The translations under genes were made by a program, and so were the position numbers. This document shows, one piece after another, positions 1 through 5,317 of a DNA stretch of 9,673 nucleotides (its first letter is position 1; every line of letters starts with the position of its first letter). Source of the DNA: Ventricola sp017626895 (GTDB lineage Bacteria > Bacillota > Clostridia > Christensenellales > Aristaeellaceae); contig JAGAHV010000191.1 in assembly GCA_017626895.1 (NCBI GenBank), positions 1 through 9,673 on the forward strand. Reading direction: 5' to 3'. Under the pieces are notes generated by a model. The model did not search any database and was not told the DNA's origin. It was given only the letters and a program-made list of their open reading frames with translations.

Positions 1-67
1 GAAATAAGCGCCACTGACCGGGAATGAAGGCAAGGACACGGATCTTTCAGGAATTTCCATTTTCAGC

Positions 68-95
68 TTGTCTTCTGAGAAAAAAGGAATATAAT
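68..95 (+). promoter_or_regulatory. Candidate sigma-A-type promoter of the six-gene operon
   Basis: A perfect -10 hexamer TATAAT lies at 90-95, with TTGTCT at 68-73 as a -35 (spacer 16). Transcription would start near 101-102, inside the operator candidate at 99-114. It is the best promoter upstream of the first gene and would leave a leader of about 225 nt. The -35 is imperfect, so the call is moderate. Confidence 0.5.
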
Positions 96-98
96 ATT

Positions 99-114
99 GT
101 TTGTTAAAACTAAC
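99..114. promoter_or_regulatory. Operator candidate, upstream copy (overlaps the predicted start of transcription)
   Basis: GTTTGTTAAAACTAAC differs at one position from the perfect palindrome at 212-227. It begins three bases after the -10 hexamer, so a bound repressor would cover the transcription start. The AT-rich dyad with GTTAG/CTAAC ends is the kind of site bound by TetR- or DtxR-type regulators, but no regulator gene is in the window and I cannot name the protein. Confidence 0.45.
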
Positions 115-211
115 TGTTTTGGTTTCATTGCCTTTTCCCGGGAGAGTGTCTGGGACCAGAGCGATGAAATCAACAGAGAAACATGAAAAGTGCCATCTTA
201 TCCGGATTACA

Positions 212-227
212 GTTAGTTAAAACTAAC
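212..227. promoter_or_regulatory. Operator candidate, downstream copy (perfect dyad)
   Basis: GTTAGTTAAAACTAAC has 7-bp perfect arms (GTTAGTT and AACTAAC) around AA. It lies 113 bp downstream of the first copy and 100 bp before the first gene, in the predicted leader. No good promoter hexamers flank this copy, so it may be an auxiliary site for looping or roadblock, or serve a start site I cannot see. Confidence 0.45.
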
Positions 228-240
228 CCTTGGGGCGTCC

Positions 241-261
241 CTGTCGCGCAACGACAGTTTT
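241..261 (+). terminator. Small hairpin with TTTT in the operon leader (possible weak attenuator)
   Basis: CTGTCG (241-246) pairs with CGACAG (252-257) around a 5-nt loop and is followed directly by TTTT (258-261). The 6-bp stem and short T run make at best a weak intrinsic terminator. It sits between the downstream operator and the first gene, where an attenuator would be expected, but there is no other evidence of regulation. Confidence 0.2.
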
Positions 262-326
262 CAAACCCCGGTCAAAGATAAAGCCGTTCCGGCACAGGAC
301 CAGAGCGGAAAAGAAGGTGAGGGACA

Positions 327-1040
327 GTGAAAGAAAAGGACCTGCCCATAGACCGCGCGCGGCACGCGGTCTACACGAAGAAAGCAAAGGAATGCGTTCT
401 GCGGCTTCTGCATCGCGATTATGATGACCGGACCTGCAGGGAGCTCTGGGAGAAAATTCAGCTGCAGTACTGTGAATATGTCAGGGAGGAACCGCCCATG
501 GCCGTCGCAAAGATCCGGGTCAGCATCTATGACCCAATCCTGATTTTCGCCTGGTATAAAGTTTTTCCGGACAAGCCGGGACTGGAAGATGTGCAGCAGG
601 ACATCTATCAGTGTTTTATGGGTTCCTTTGATGTGCTGGGCAAAATATTCAACCTCAACCGCAGACTGGATAATCGCTTTGCGAGCCGGTTTTTTCAGAT
701 GGCCAATGACATCCGGGTCAGGGAGATTGAACGCTTTCCGGGATCATTCCGGATGGGTTCCTGTTCGTATGACAGAGAGAACGGCGTGATCCGTTACAGC
801 TTCACCCAATGCCCCAATGCGGAATTCGCCAAACGGCATCACATGGAAGATGTGCTGCCTGTCATGTGCAACTGCGATCATCTGGCGATGAAAAAACTGC
901 ATGCCTGCCTGATTCGTGAGGGGACATGTGTGGGATCCCCCTGCTGTGATTACTGCATTGTCGGCGATTGTCATCCCATGGCACGACAGTTTAAACTGGT
1001 GAAGAAGGAAAACGGTCTGCTGGTCGGCGTAAAGAAATAA
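327..1040 (+). CDS. L-2-amino-thiazoline-4-carboxylic acid hydrolase family protein
   Basis: The 237-aa product resembles the ATC-hydrolase family (Pfam PF14196 from memory). Its namesake opens the thiazoline ring of ATC in bacterial cysteine formation, but most Bacillota members have unknown substrates. The C-terminal half carries the recognisable pattern: C162, H171-H172, P178, C181, D184, an L-x-R-E-G-T stretch near 195-200 and a Cys-rich tail (C201, C206, C207, C210, C215). Nine cysteines between 162 and 215 suggest metal or thiol chemistry. No signal peptide or membrane segment is seen, so it should be cytosolic. The start is GTG at 327, chosen because AAGGTGAGGG ends a few bases upstream and no in-frame ATG fits. 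It is the first gene of the operon, about 44 bp before the methyltransferase. The family call is fairly firm; the reaction is not. Confidence 0.75.
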   Translation: MKEKDLPIDRARHAVYTKKAKECVLRLLHRDYDDRTCRELWEKIQLQYCEYVREEPPMAVAKIRVSIYDPILIFAWYKVFPDKPGLEDVQQDIYQCFMGSFDVLGKIFNLNRRLDNRFASRFFQMANDIRVREIERFPGSFRMGSCSYDRENGVIRYSFTQCPNAEFAKRHHMEDVLPVMCNCDHLAMKKLHACLIREGTCVGSPCCDYCIVGDCHPMARQFKLVKKENGLLVGVKK

Positions 1041-1084
1041 GGCCGGCTCTGCGGAACAGATGTTGTATAAAGGGGATGCAGATT

Positions 1085-1672
1085 ATGAAACTGAGCGTCA
1101 AAGAATACGAAGCCATGCAGTCCGGGTGGCGCAAAAAGATCAACGATATGGAATTTCGCGGGTTTAAAGCCTGGGGGATGGATTTTACCGGGAAAGACAT
1201 CCTGGAGGTCGGCTGCGGGTCCGGCTATTCCGCGTCCCGGATTGTCAGAGAGCATCCGAAAAGCTATACCGGCATGGATATCATGCCGGAACAGCTGGAA
1301 AAGGCGGAGGCACTGGGACTGCAGACGGCGCGGTTTGTTCAGGGGGACGCGGCTGATCTGAGCCGGTTTAAGGATGAGTCCTTTGACATGATTGTGGACT
1401 TTATGATTCTGCACCATGTGGAGGGCTGGAGACGCTTTCTGGAGGAAGCGTTCCGGGTTCTGCGGCCCGGCGGCGAGATGTATATCAACGACCTGACGCG
1501 GAAAGGGGTTCATCTCTGGGACTTCTTCTTTCACTGGGACCATGCGGAGGAGCCGCTGTTTTCGATGGAGGAGTTTGAGAAATGGGCCGGAAAGAGCGGC
1601 TTCGTGACGGTCAGAAGGTGCAATTATGCAGGACTTGACTTCTGCTTCAAGTTTCAAAAACCGAGGGGATAA
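1085..1672 (+). CDS. Class I SAM-dependent methyltransferase
   Basis: A 195-aa soluble methyltransferase of the Methyltransf_11/25 type. Glycine-rich motif I reads ILEVGCGSGYSA at about residues 36-47. The acidic end of strand 2 is in YTGMDIMP, followed by a GDAADLS segment (motif II region), DMIVDFMILHH (motif IV/post-motif) and FRVLRPGGEMYI (motif VI). Nothing identifies the methyl acceptor; the aromatic C-terminal half could hold a small molecule. The start at 1085 is preferred over ATG 1076 because AGGGGAT (1071-1077) is 7 bases upstream of 1085 but abuts 1076. The next gene begins two bases after the stop, so the two are probably co-translated. The ATC-hydrolase-like gene upstream suggests work on a related, perhaps sulfur- or metal-containing, small molecule; that is inference. 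Confidence 0.88.
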   Translation: MKLSVKEYEAMQSGWRKKINDMEFRGFKAWGMDFTGKDILEVGCGSGYSASRIVREHPKSYTGMDIMPEQLEKAEALGLQTARFVQGDAADLSRFKDESFDMIVDFMILHHVEGWRRFLEEAFRVLRPGGEMYINDLTRKGVHLWDFFFHWDHAEEPLFSMEEFEKWAGKSGFVTVRRCNYAGLDFCFKFQKPRG

Positions 1673-1674
1673 GG

Positions 1675-2178
1675 ATGTTTTGGAAAATAGTCCTTGAAAT
1701 TCTGATCCTGTGGGGATGCTATGCCGCCTATATGGCTGTTCTTGTGCACGGGCGCGGTCCCATTGGCGGCATTTTCTTCTACCCTCAGGCAGTGATTGAC
1801 CGGGTAAAAGCTCTGGGCCTGATGACGGATGAGGAATCCCGGCGCAGAAAGCGTTTCGCATTCAGCCTGCTGATTGCGTGGATGCTGGTTTTGCCTGGAC
1901 TCATGATTCTTTTGGTCAACGGCGCAAGGAGCTATTGGGACTGCTGCTGGCAGTTTTACGTACTGTTCCTCGGCACGGAATTCTTCGACTGGCTGTTCAT
2001 TGATACGATCTGGGTGGCCCTGTCAGACTGGTGGCTGATCCCCGGCACGGAGGATCTCAATGATACCTGGCACAGCGTCCATGCAAAGCAATGGAAGATG
2101 CCCCGACTGATGGTGTTTTCGGTGCCGCTGGCGGCAGTGGCGGGCGGATTGTACTGGCTGATCGGCAAGATGATTTGA
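1675..2178 (+). CDS. Unnamed 4-helix membrane protein, copy 1 of type A
   Basis: A 167-aa integral membrane protein with predicted helices near residues 5-24, 61-82, 90-118 and 145-164. A basic, polar loop (about 40-60, ESRRRKR) lies between helices 1 and 2. I do not recognise a named family. It is clearly related to the 165-aa protein at 2916-3413. Both have F-x-P-Q at about residue 35 after helix 1, an F-D-x-L-x2-D pattern in helix 3, P-x-T-x-D at about 123-128, and L-I-G-K at residues 162-165. The ribosome site GGGGATAAGG overlaps the end of the methyltransferase gene and the start is 2 nt after its stop, so expression is coupled. The conserved Asp residues in helix 3 and the PxTxD loop are the best candidates for function. 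Confidence 0.75.
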   Translation: MFWKIVLEILILWGCYAAYMAVLVHGRGPIGGIFFYPQAVIDRVKALGLMTDEESRRRKRFAFSLLIAWMLVLPGLMILLVNGARSYWDCCWQFYVLFLGTEFFDWLFIDTIWVALSDWWLIPGTEDLNDTWHSVHAKQWKMPRLMVFSVPLAAVAGGLYWLIGKMI

Positions 2179-2196
2179 GCGCAGGGGATGAACGGA

Positions 2197-2919
2197 ATGA
2201 GGAAAGGTATGAAGGCAGCACTGATGTGCGGCATCCTGGGCTGTCTGTGTTACGGCGGCGGTGACTGGCTGATGATGTTCGGGAATCCTGCGCATCACGG
2301 TGCCCTGTCCTGGCTGACAGAGGGTACGGCGGCAATCCCGCAGTGGCGGTTCAATCTGGCAATGGCACTGGCATTTCCCGGAATCATCCTGTACGGGGTT
2401 GCCCTGTTCGCCGTACAGAGGTATATTAAAGCGGAAAGACACAGAAGGGTGTATCACTGTCTGAATGCTTTCGGACTGACGCCCTGGATGGCGCTGCATC
2501 TGTTTTATGTGATGATTCTGACACTTTTTGCCTGGATGAATGGAAATGGATACGCGGATTCCGCGCTTGCGGTGTGCGAGGGACTGTTTAACCGGCTCTC
2601 CTGGCTGGTGCCTGCCGCCGAGGCCGTGATGCTACCGGTGTTCCTTTACTGGTTCTGGCTGCAGTTCCGCGGCAAAACCATTTTCCCGAAAGGAATGGCT
2701 TTTACCAATGTGCTGATCATCTTTGCCCTGCTGAAGGGGCTGTCGCTTCTGATGCCGGTCAGCGCGTTCCGCCTGGGCTTTACGAACGGGCTGATGAGTG
2801 AAAGTATGATTCTCTGGTTTGGCGCTATGCTGATCTGGGAAAGACATGACAAAGTGCCGGATCCTGACCCGGACAAATCGGCACCGGCTAATGACAGCGG
2901 TGAGGAGGAACGGACATGA
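2197..2919 (+). CDS. Unnamed 6-helix membrane protein, copy 1 of type B (possibly DUF6796-like)
   Basis: A 240-aa membrane protein with predicted helices near residues 7-27, 52-74, 93-114, 136-158, 166-189 and 200-213, and a charged cytoplasmic-type tail (ERHDKVPDPDPDK to the end). The first helix holds G-x-L-x-C-Y-G-G-G-D-W-L, matching G-x-L-L-C-G-I-C-D-C-L in the protein at 3447-4067. Further shared points are P-x-x-R before helix 2, a membrane His (H101 here), and G-x-T-x-x-P with F-x-N-x-L before helix 5. It resembles what I remember of the DUF6796 proteins, a weak recollection. The start at 2197 is preferred over 2188 because AGGGG (2183-2187) abuts 2188 but is 9 bases from 2197. The stop overlaps the next start (ATGA). 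Confidence 0.72.
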   Translation: MRKGMKAALMCGILGCLCYGGGDWLMMFGNPAHHGALSWLTEGTAAIPQWRFNLAMALAFPGIILYGVALFAVQRYIKAERHRRVYHCLNAFGLTPWMALHLFYVMILTLFAWMNGNGYADSALAVCEGLFNRLSWLVPAAEAVMLPVFLYWFWLQFRGKTIFPKGMAFTNVLIIFALLKGLSLLMPVSAFRLGFTNGLMSESMILWFGAMLIWERHDKVPDPDPDKSAPANDSGEEERT

Positions 2920-3413
2920 TGACAACGCTCGTCGCTCTGGCACTGGTCTGTCTTTTGTCGCTGGGGTACCTTCTACTCATCCCGTATTTTGCATCCACAG
3001 GGATGCTCATGCGCTTTCTGCCACAGGATATCCGGGAGGCAGCGAAAGCACATCCGGACCCACCGGTGGGCGCAAGGATCATCGGGTATCTGCTCACGGC
3101 GCTGGCTCTGGCGGGATACATCGGCGTACTCTGCTTTCTTGGCGCGGACGGTCTGCAGCGAGGCTATGGCTTCTGGCTGCTGTTCGGGCGCTACATGCTG
3201 TTTATGTACGGGTATAAGCTGTTCGATATTCTGGTACAGGATCAGATGCTCGTGATCTCGGGAAAGTATTTTGTGAAATTCTATCCGGAGACAAGGGACT
3301 GCAGAAGCTGGGATGACCGCAGCTTTAACACGAAGAATCAGCTGATCCGGCTGTTCACATTTCCGTTTGTATGTGCGCTGATGGCCTGGTTCACGCTGCT
3401 CATCGGGAAATGA
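2916..3413 (+). CDS. Unnamed 4-helix membrane protein, copy 2 of type A
   Basis: A 165-aa membrane protein with helices near residues 4-25, 53-76, 85-108 and 142-163. It is a diverged paralogue of the product of 1675-2178. Almost the same length, it has F-L-P-Q at 34-37, L-F-D-I-L-x-x-D in helix 3, P-E-T-R-D at 124-128 and L-I-G-K at 162-165, all at nearly the same positions. Its ATG overlaps the preceding stop by four bases (ATGA at 2916-2919), with GAGGAGG just upstream, so translation is probably coupled. The loop after helix 3 (about residues 118-142) is rich in charged and aromatic residues and is likely a conserved extramembrane face. No function can be named. Confidence 0.75.
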   Translation: MMTTLVALALVCLLSLGYLLLIPYFASTGMLMRFLPQDIREAAKAHPDPPVGARIIGYLLTALALAGYIGVLCFLGADGLQRGYGFWLLFGRYMLFMYGYKLFDILVQDQMLVISGKYFVKFYPETRDCRSWDDRSFNTKNQLIRLFTFPFVCALMAWFTLLIGK

Positions 3414-3446
3414 TGGCCTGTTCATGCGGTTTGACGGAGGATGAAA

Positions 3447-4067
3447 ATGAGTGCTTTGAAAATCACGTTCCTGATTGCCATTGCCGGGCACCTGCTCTGC
3501 GGCATCTGTGACTGCCTGCTGACGTATCTGCCTCATGGCCGGTTTCATTTTGAGGACATGAAGGATAATGACAGGCTGTCCGCCGCGTTCAGGGACATGC
3601 CGCTGCGAAATTCACTGCTGTCCATGCTGCTGGGCTGTCTGGCCATGTCTCTCTTCGCTTTTGGCTATCTGGCACTGGCAGACTGGATGCGCGCCTCCTC
3701 AGAACTTTGCGCGCAGCTGATGCGCATTGGTACGGTCATGGTGCTGACCTTTGGCATGGCGCATCATGTGTTCTGCGGGATGCCGGAGTGGCTGTATGTG
3801 CGGATGGAACGGACAGAGGAGGCGAGACAAATCATCACGGAGTTTTTCAAAAAGACATCGGTCACCATGATCATTTGCTACCTTGGATTCCTGATCTTCG
3901 GTGTGTCTTTCTTTATCCCGGTTGTCAGCGGGGGAACACCGCTGCCCCGCTGGGCATGCATTTTCAATATCCTGCCGCTGATGCTGATATTGATGCCGAC
4001 GCGTGTGGGCGGATCGGGGAACTGGGCCGGGGCAATCATGTTCCTGGGGCTTTTCTTCCTCCTGTAA
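3447..4067 (+). CDS. Unnamed 6-helix membrane protein, copy 2 of type B
   Basis: A 206-aa membrane protein with predicted helices near residues 7-29, 56-80, 90-110, 137-158, 166-184 and 190-206. It shares the helix-1 pattern (G-x-L-L-C-G-I-C-D-C-L), P-x-R before helix 2, a His-rich point in helix 3 (M-A-H-H-V-F-C) and G-G-T-P-L-P with F-N-I-L before helix 5 with the protein at 2197-2919. It lacks that protein's charged C-terminal tail and ends at the last helix. The start at 3447 is preferred because GGAGG (3436-3440) touches ATG 3441 but is 6 bases from ATG 3447. It is the last gene of the operon, 33 bp after its neighbour. Intramembrane His and Cys residues might bind a metal or cofactor, but that is speculation. 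Confidence 0.72.
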   Translation: MSALKITFLIAIAGHLLCGICDCLLTYLPHGRFHFEDMKDNDRLSAAFRDMPLRNSLLSMLLGCLAMSLFAFGYLALADWMRASSELCAQLMRIGTVMVLTFGMAHHVFCGMPEWLYVRMERTEEARQIITEFFKKTSVTMIICYLGFLIFGVSFFIPVVSGGTPLPRWACIFNILPLMLILMPTRVGGSGNWAGAIMFLGLFFLL

Positions 4068-4137
4068 CGCCTGGGGCTTTTGGTGAAGCAGGACTGCTGA
4101 ATCGAATCACCGCCGCTCAGGCGGAATCGCATAAAAA

Positions 4138-4172
4138 TGACGGCGCCGGGATACAGAGCCCCGGCGCCGTCA
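4138..4172. terminator. Strong GC hairpin ending the membrane-protein operon; T tract on the minus strand
   Basis: Perfect 13-bp arms (4138-4150 and 4160-4172, TGACGGCGCCGGG and its complement) flank a 9-nt loop, 70 bp after the last operon gene. On the plus strand the arm is followed by CCCTTG, a poor T tract. On the minus strand it is followed by TTTTTAT. The hairpin is thus a better terminator for leftward transcription, although no leftward gene is seen to its right before 7376. It probably still stops or pauses plus-strand transcription. Confidence 0.55.
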
Positions 4173-4270
4173 CCCTTGTCATTGCTGCGTCTTTGGGGCT
4201 GTCCGATTCCGCCCCGGCCGGGAAAGAGCGGATGCGAAAGAGAATCGAAAGTAGACCAGGAGGACGCGTT

Positions 4271-4384
4271 ATGGTAGACTTTACGCAGATGCTTTTGATT
4301 TGGCTGTCAGGAGGAGAAAGCATGTGTCCTGTGACGGCGGGGACATCTGGCCCCGCGGGTTTTGAACGGCCGCGGAAAGCATGA
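4271..4384 (+). CDS. Short ORF upstream of rdgB, possible leader peptide
   Basis: A 37-codon ORF beginning MVDFTQMLLIWLSG, with AGGAGG (4258-4263) seven bases before its ATG. A second ribosome-like site, AGGAGGAG, precedes an in-frame ATG at 4321, which would give a 20-residue product. The stop at 4382-4384 overlaps an ATG (4381) in the rdgB frame and lies 24 bases before the likely rdgB start. The C-terminal half spans a hairpin (4337-4356) followed by GGGTTTT. That arrangement would suit a translated leader coupled to rdgB, but there is no codon run suggesting classical attenuation and no homologue I recognise. It may be chance. Confidence 0.25.
   Translation: MVDFTQMLLIWLSGGESMCPVTAGTSGPAGFERPRKA
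4337..4363 (+). terminator. Short GC hairpin followed by TTTT before rdgB
   Basis: GCGGGG (4337-4342) pairs with CCCCGC (4351-4356) across an 8-nt loop; GGG and then TTTT (4360-4363) follow. The gap between stem and T run makes it a weak terminator. It lies inside the short ORF at 4271-4384, so ribosomes there would disrupt it. Confidence 0.2.
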
Positions 4385-4407
4385 ATAAAGACTTAAGGAG
4401 AAGCACG

Positions 4408-4989
4408 ATGAAGCTGATCATAGCAAGCAACAACAAGGGGAAAATCCGTGAATATAAAGATGTTCTGGAACCATTTGGGTTTCAGACCGTCTCTCAAGGG
4501 GAGGAAAACATTCATCTGGAGGTGGAGGAAACGGGGCCCACTTTCGAGCAAAATGCGGCATTAAAGGCACGGGCGATCTACGATCTGTCGCATTGCTGTG
4601 TCATCGCGGATGACAGCGGCCTGGAAGTAGAAGCCTTAGGCGGAGAACCGGGACTCTACTCAGCCCGGTACAAAGGCCTTTCGACAGAGCATGAACGCAG
4701 AATGGCCGTCCTGAACGGCCTTGAAGGAAAAGAAAACCGCCATGCGCGTTTTGTCACCTGCATTTGTTTCATTGATGAAAAAGGCGAGGAGCATCTCTTT
4801 ACAGGAATCTGGAACGGGTTCATCGCTGAAAAGGAAGAAGGAACAAACGGTTTCGGCTACGACCCGATTTTCATCTCTGAGGATGGAAACGGGAAAACCA
4901 CGGCAAGTATGCCTCTTTCCTTTAAGGAAACGTATTCTCACAGGGCAAAAGCGGTAAAGAAACTGATTGCCTATCTGCAGTCCAGGTAA
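4408..4989 (+). CDS. rdgB: XTP/dITP diphosphatase (RdgB/HAM1 family)
   Basis: A 193-aa cytosolic enzyme of the HAM1/RdgB family, which hydrolyses non-canonical purine nucleotides (XTP, ITP, dITP) to monophosphate and pyrophosphate and so keeps them out of DNA and RNA. Signature elements are present in order: IIASNNKGKIREY at residues 3-15; T-F-x-x-N-A-x-x-K-A at about 46-56; the ADDSGLEVEALGG-PGLYSARY segment at about 68-88; G-F-G-Y-D-P-I-F at about 149-156; and S-H-R-A-K-A near the C terminus. The start at 4408 gives the canonical N terminus and has AAGGAG at the right spacing; the in-frame ATG at 4381 would add nine unlikely residues. The usual K-T-M-A stretch reads K-T-T-A here and includes an extra Gly codon compared with the downstream partial copy. 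Confidence 0.95.
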   Translation: MKLIIASNNKGKIREYKDVLEPFGFQTVSQGEENIHLEVEETGPTFEQNAALKARAIYDLSHCCVIADDSGLEVEALGGEPGLYSARYKGLSTEHERRMAVLNGLEGKENRHARFVTCICFIDEKGEEHLFTGIWNGFIAEKEEGTNGFGYDPIFISEDGNGKTTASMPLSFKETYSHRAKAVKKLIAYLQSR

Positions 4990-5029
4990 GGGATGATTTG
5001 AGAACGGAAAGCAAACAGAAAATGTCTCT
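4845..5029 (+). repeat. Direct repeat, copy 1: rdgB 3' end plus 40 bp of flank
   Basis: This segment recurs at 5318-5500. By eye the copies differ at about 14 substitutions, one 3-base in-frame gap and one single-base gap over about 183 bp. The similarity continues about 40 bp past the rdgB stop and ends abruptly after TGTCTCT in both copies. Confidence 0.9.
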
Positions 5030-5112
5030 GGCCTCGCAGATATCCTTGGTGGGGAGTGGCACAATCGAAGACGATGATTATAATGAAACAGAGAGCCCTT
5101 CATAAGAGATTT

Positions 5113-5203
5113 CCGCTTTATTTTCCCTTTATTTATTGACTTATTGCTTGATTAGAGCTAAAAACAAGCAAAAATTCCCCCAATAAAGGGAAAAAAGCGA
5201 AAG
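5113..5203. repeat. Imperfect long inverted repeat, AT-rich
   Basis: The left arm (about 5113-5138, with core CGCTTTATTTTCCCTTTA) and the right arm (about 5181-5203, with core TAAAGGGAAAAAAGCG) are inverted copies broken by small indels, about 42 bp apart. Neither end adjoins a gene. It may be a decayed transcript hairpin, an operator or an element end. Confidence 0.5.
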
Positions 5204-5228
5204 GAGAAAGTTCGTGTGGTCAATCCGA

Positions 5229-5262
5229 TTTTCGCTTGATAATATTAAAAATCAAGCGAAAA
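5229..5262. repeat. Perfect 12-bp-arm palindrome of the TTTTCG type
   Basis: TTTTCGCTTGAT (5229-5240) and ATCAAGCGAAAA (5251-5262) are perfect inverted copies around a 10-bp AT-rich centre. A degenerate extra half-site, ATTAAGTGAAAAA, follows at 5271-5283. The TTTTCG core is shared with the palindromes at 5596-5641 and 5673-5730 that control the ATPase gene, suggesting the same or a related binding protein. No gene starts just downstream of it now. Confidence 0.6.
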
Positions 5263-5278
5263 CAATAGCGATTAAGTG

Positions 5279-5309
5279 AAAAACCTGCTGGGAAACCGGC
5301 GGGGTTTTT
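5279..5309 (+). terminator. Orphan rho-independent terminator
   Basis: AAAAACC (5279-5285) pairs with GGTTTTT (5303-5309). TGCTGG pairs with CCGGCG through two G-T wobbles and one bulge, and the loop is GAAA. The stem ends in a T run, a classic intrinsic terminator. It stands 290 bp past the rdgB stop and just before the partial rdgB copy. It could end rdgB transcripts or be left from a lost gene. Confidence 0.75.
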
Positions 5310-5317
5310 ATCACAAA

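Larger units (their letters stand above)
4068..4407. other. Structured spacer between the membrane operon and rdgB
   Basis: This 340-bp stretch has no confident gene. It holds a long GC-rich hairpin (4138-4172), a second short GC hairpin with arms GGGGC (4195-4199) and GCCCC (4211-4215), a 37-codon ORF with a good ribosome site (4271-4384), and a third hairpin inside that ORF (4337-4356). I see no convincing rdgB promoter: TTGTCA at 4176-4181 lacks a -10 partner at the right distance. Confidence 0.5.

Noticed and set aside
1..216. Minus-strand open frame running from about 216 off the left edge, with protein-like content (e.g. KQYYIPFFSEDKLK) and an ATG at 60-58.
   Set aside because: It reads through the promoter and an operator candidate. 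It has no ATG or GTG before position 60 and no ribosome site at that ATG. It may be the start of a divergent gene, but too little is visible to call it.
971..1861. Long minus-strand open frame (about 296 codons) opposite the methyltransferase and the first membrane protein.
   Set aside because: The plus strand has clear methyltransferase motifs, ribosome sites and operon spacing. The minus product is rich in Pro, His and Arg with no family pattern, typical of an antisense shadow in GC-rich codons.
3707..4384. Plus-strand open frame of 225 codons overlapping the last membrane gene in another frame.
   Set aside because: It overlaps a well-supported membrane protein for more than half its length and has composition typical of an out-of-frame shadow. 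Only its last 37 codons have an independent ribosome site, reported as a short ORF.
5022..5105. Plus-strand 27-codon ORF (MSLASQISLVGSG..., ending in TIEDDDYNETESPS) after rdgB.
   Set aside because: Only a weak GGAAAG precedes it and the duplicated region downstream does not keep the same frame between ATG and the shared TIEDxDYN part. It may contain a remnant of coding sequence but is not a supported gene.
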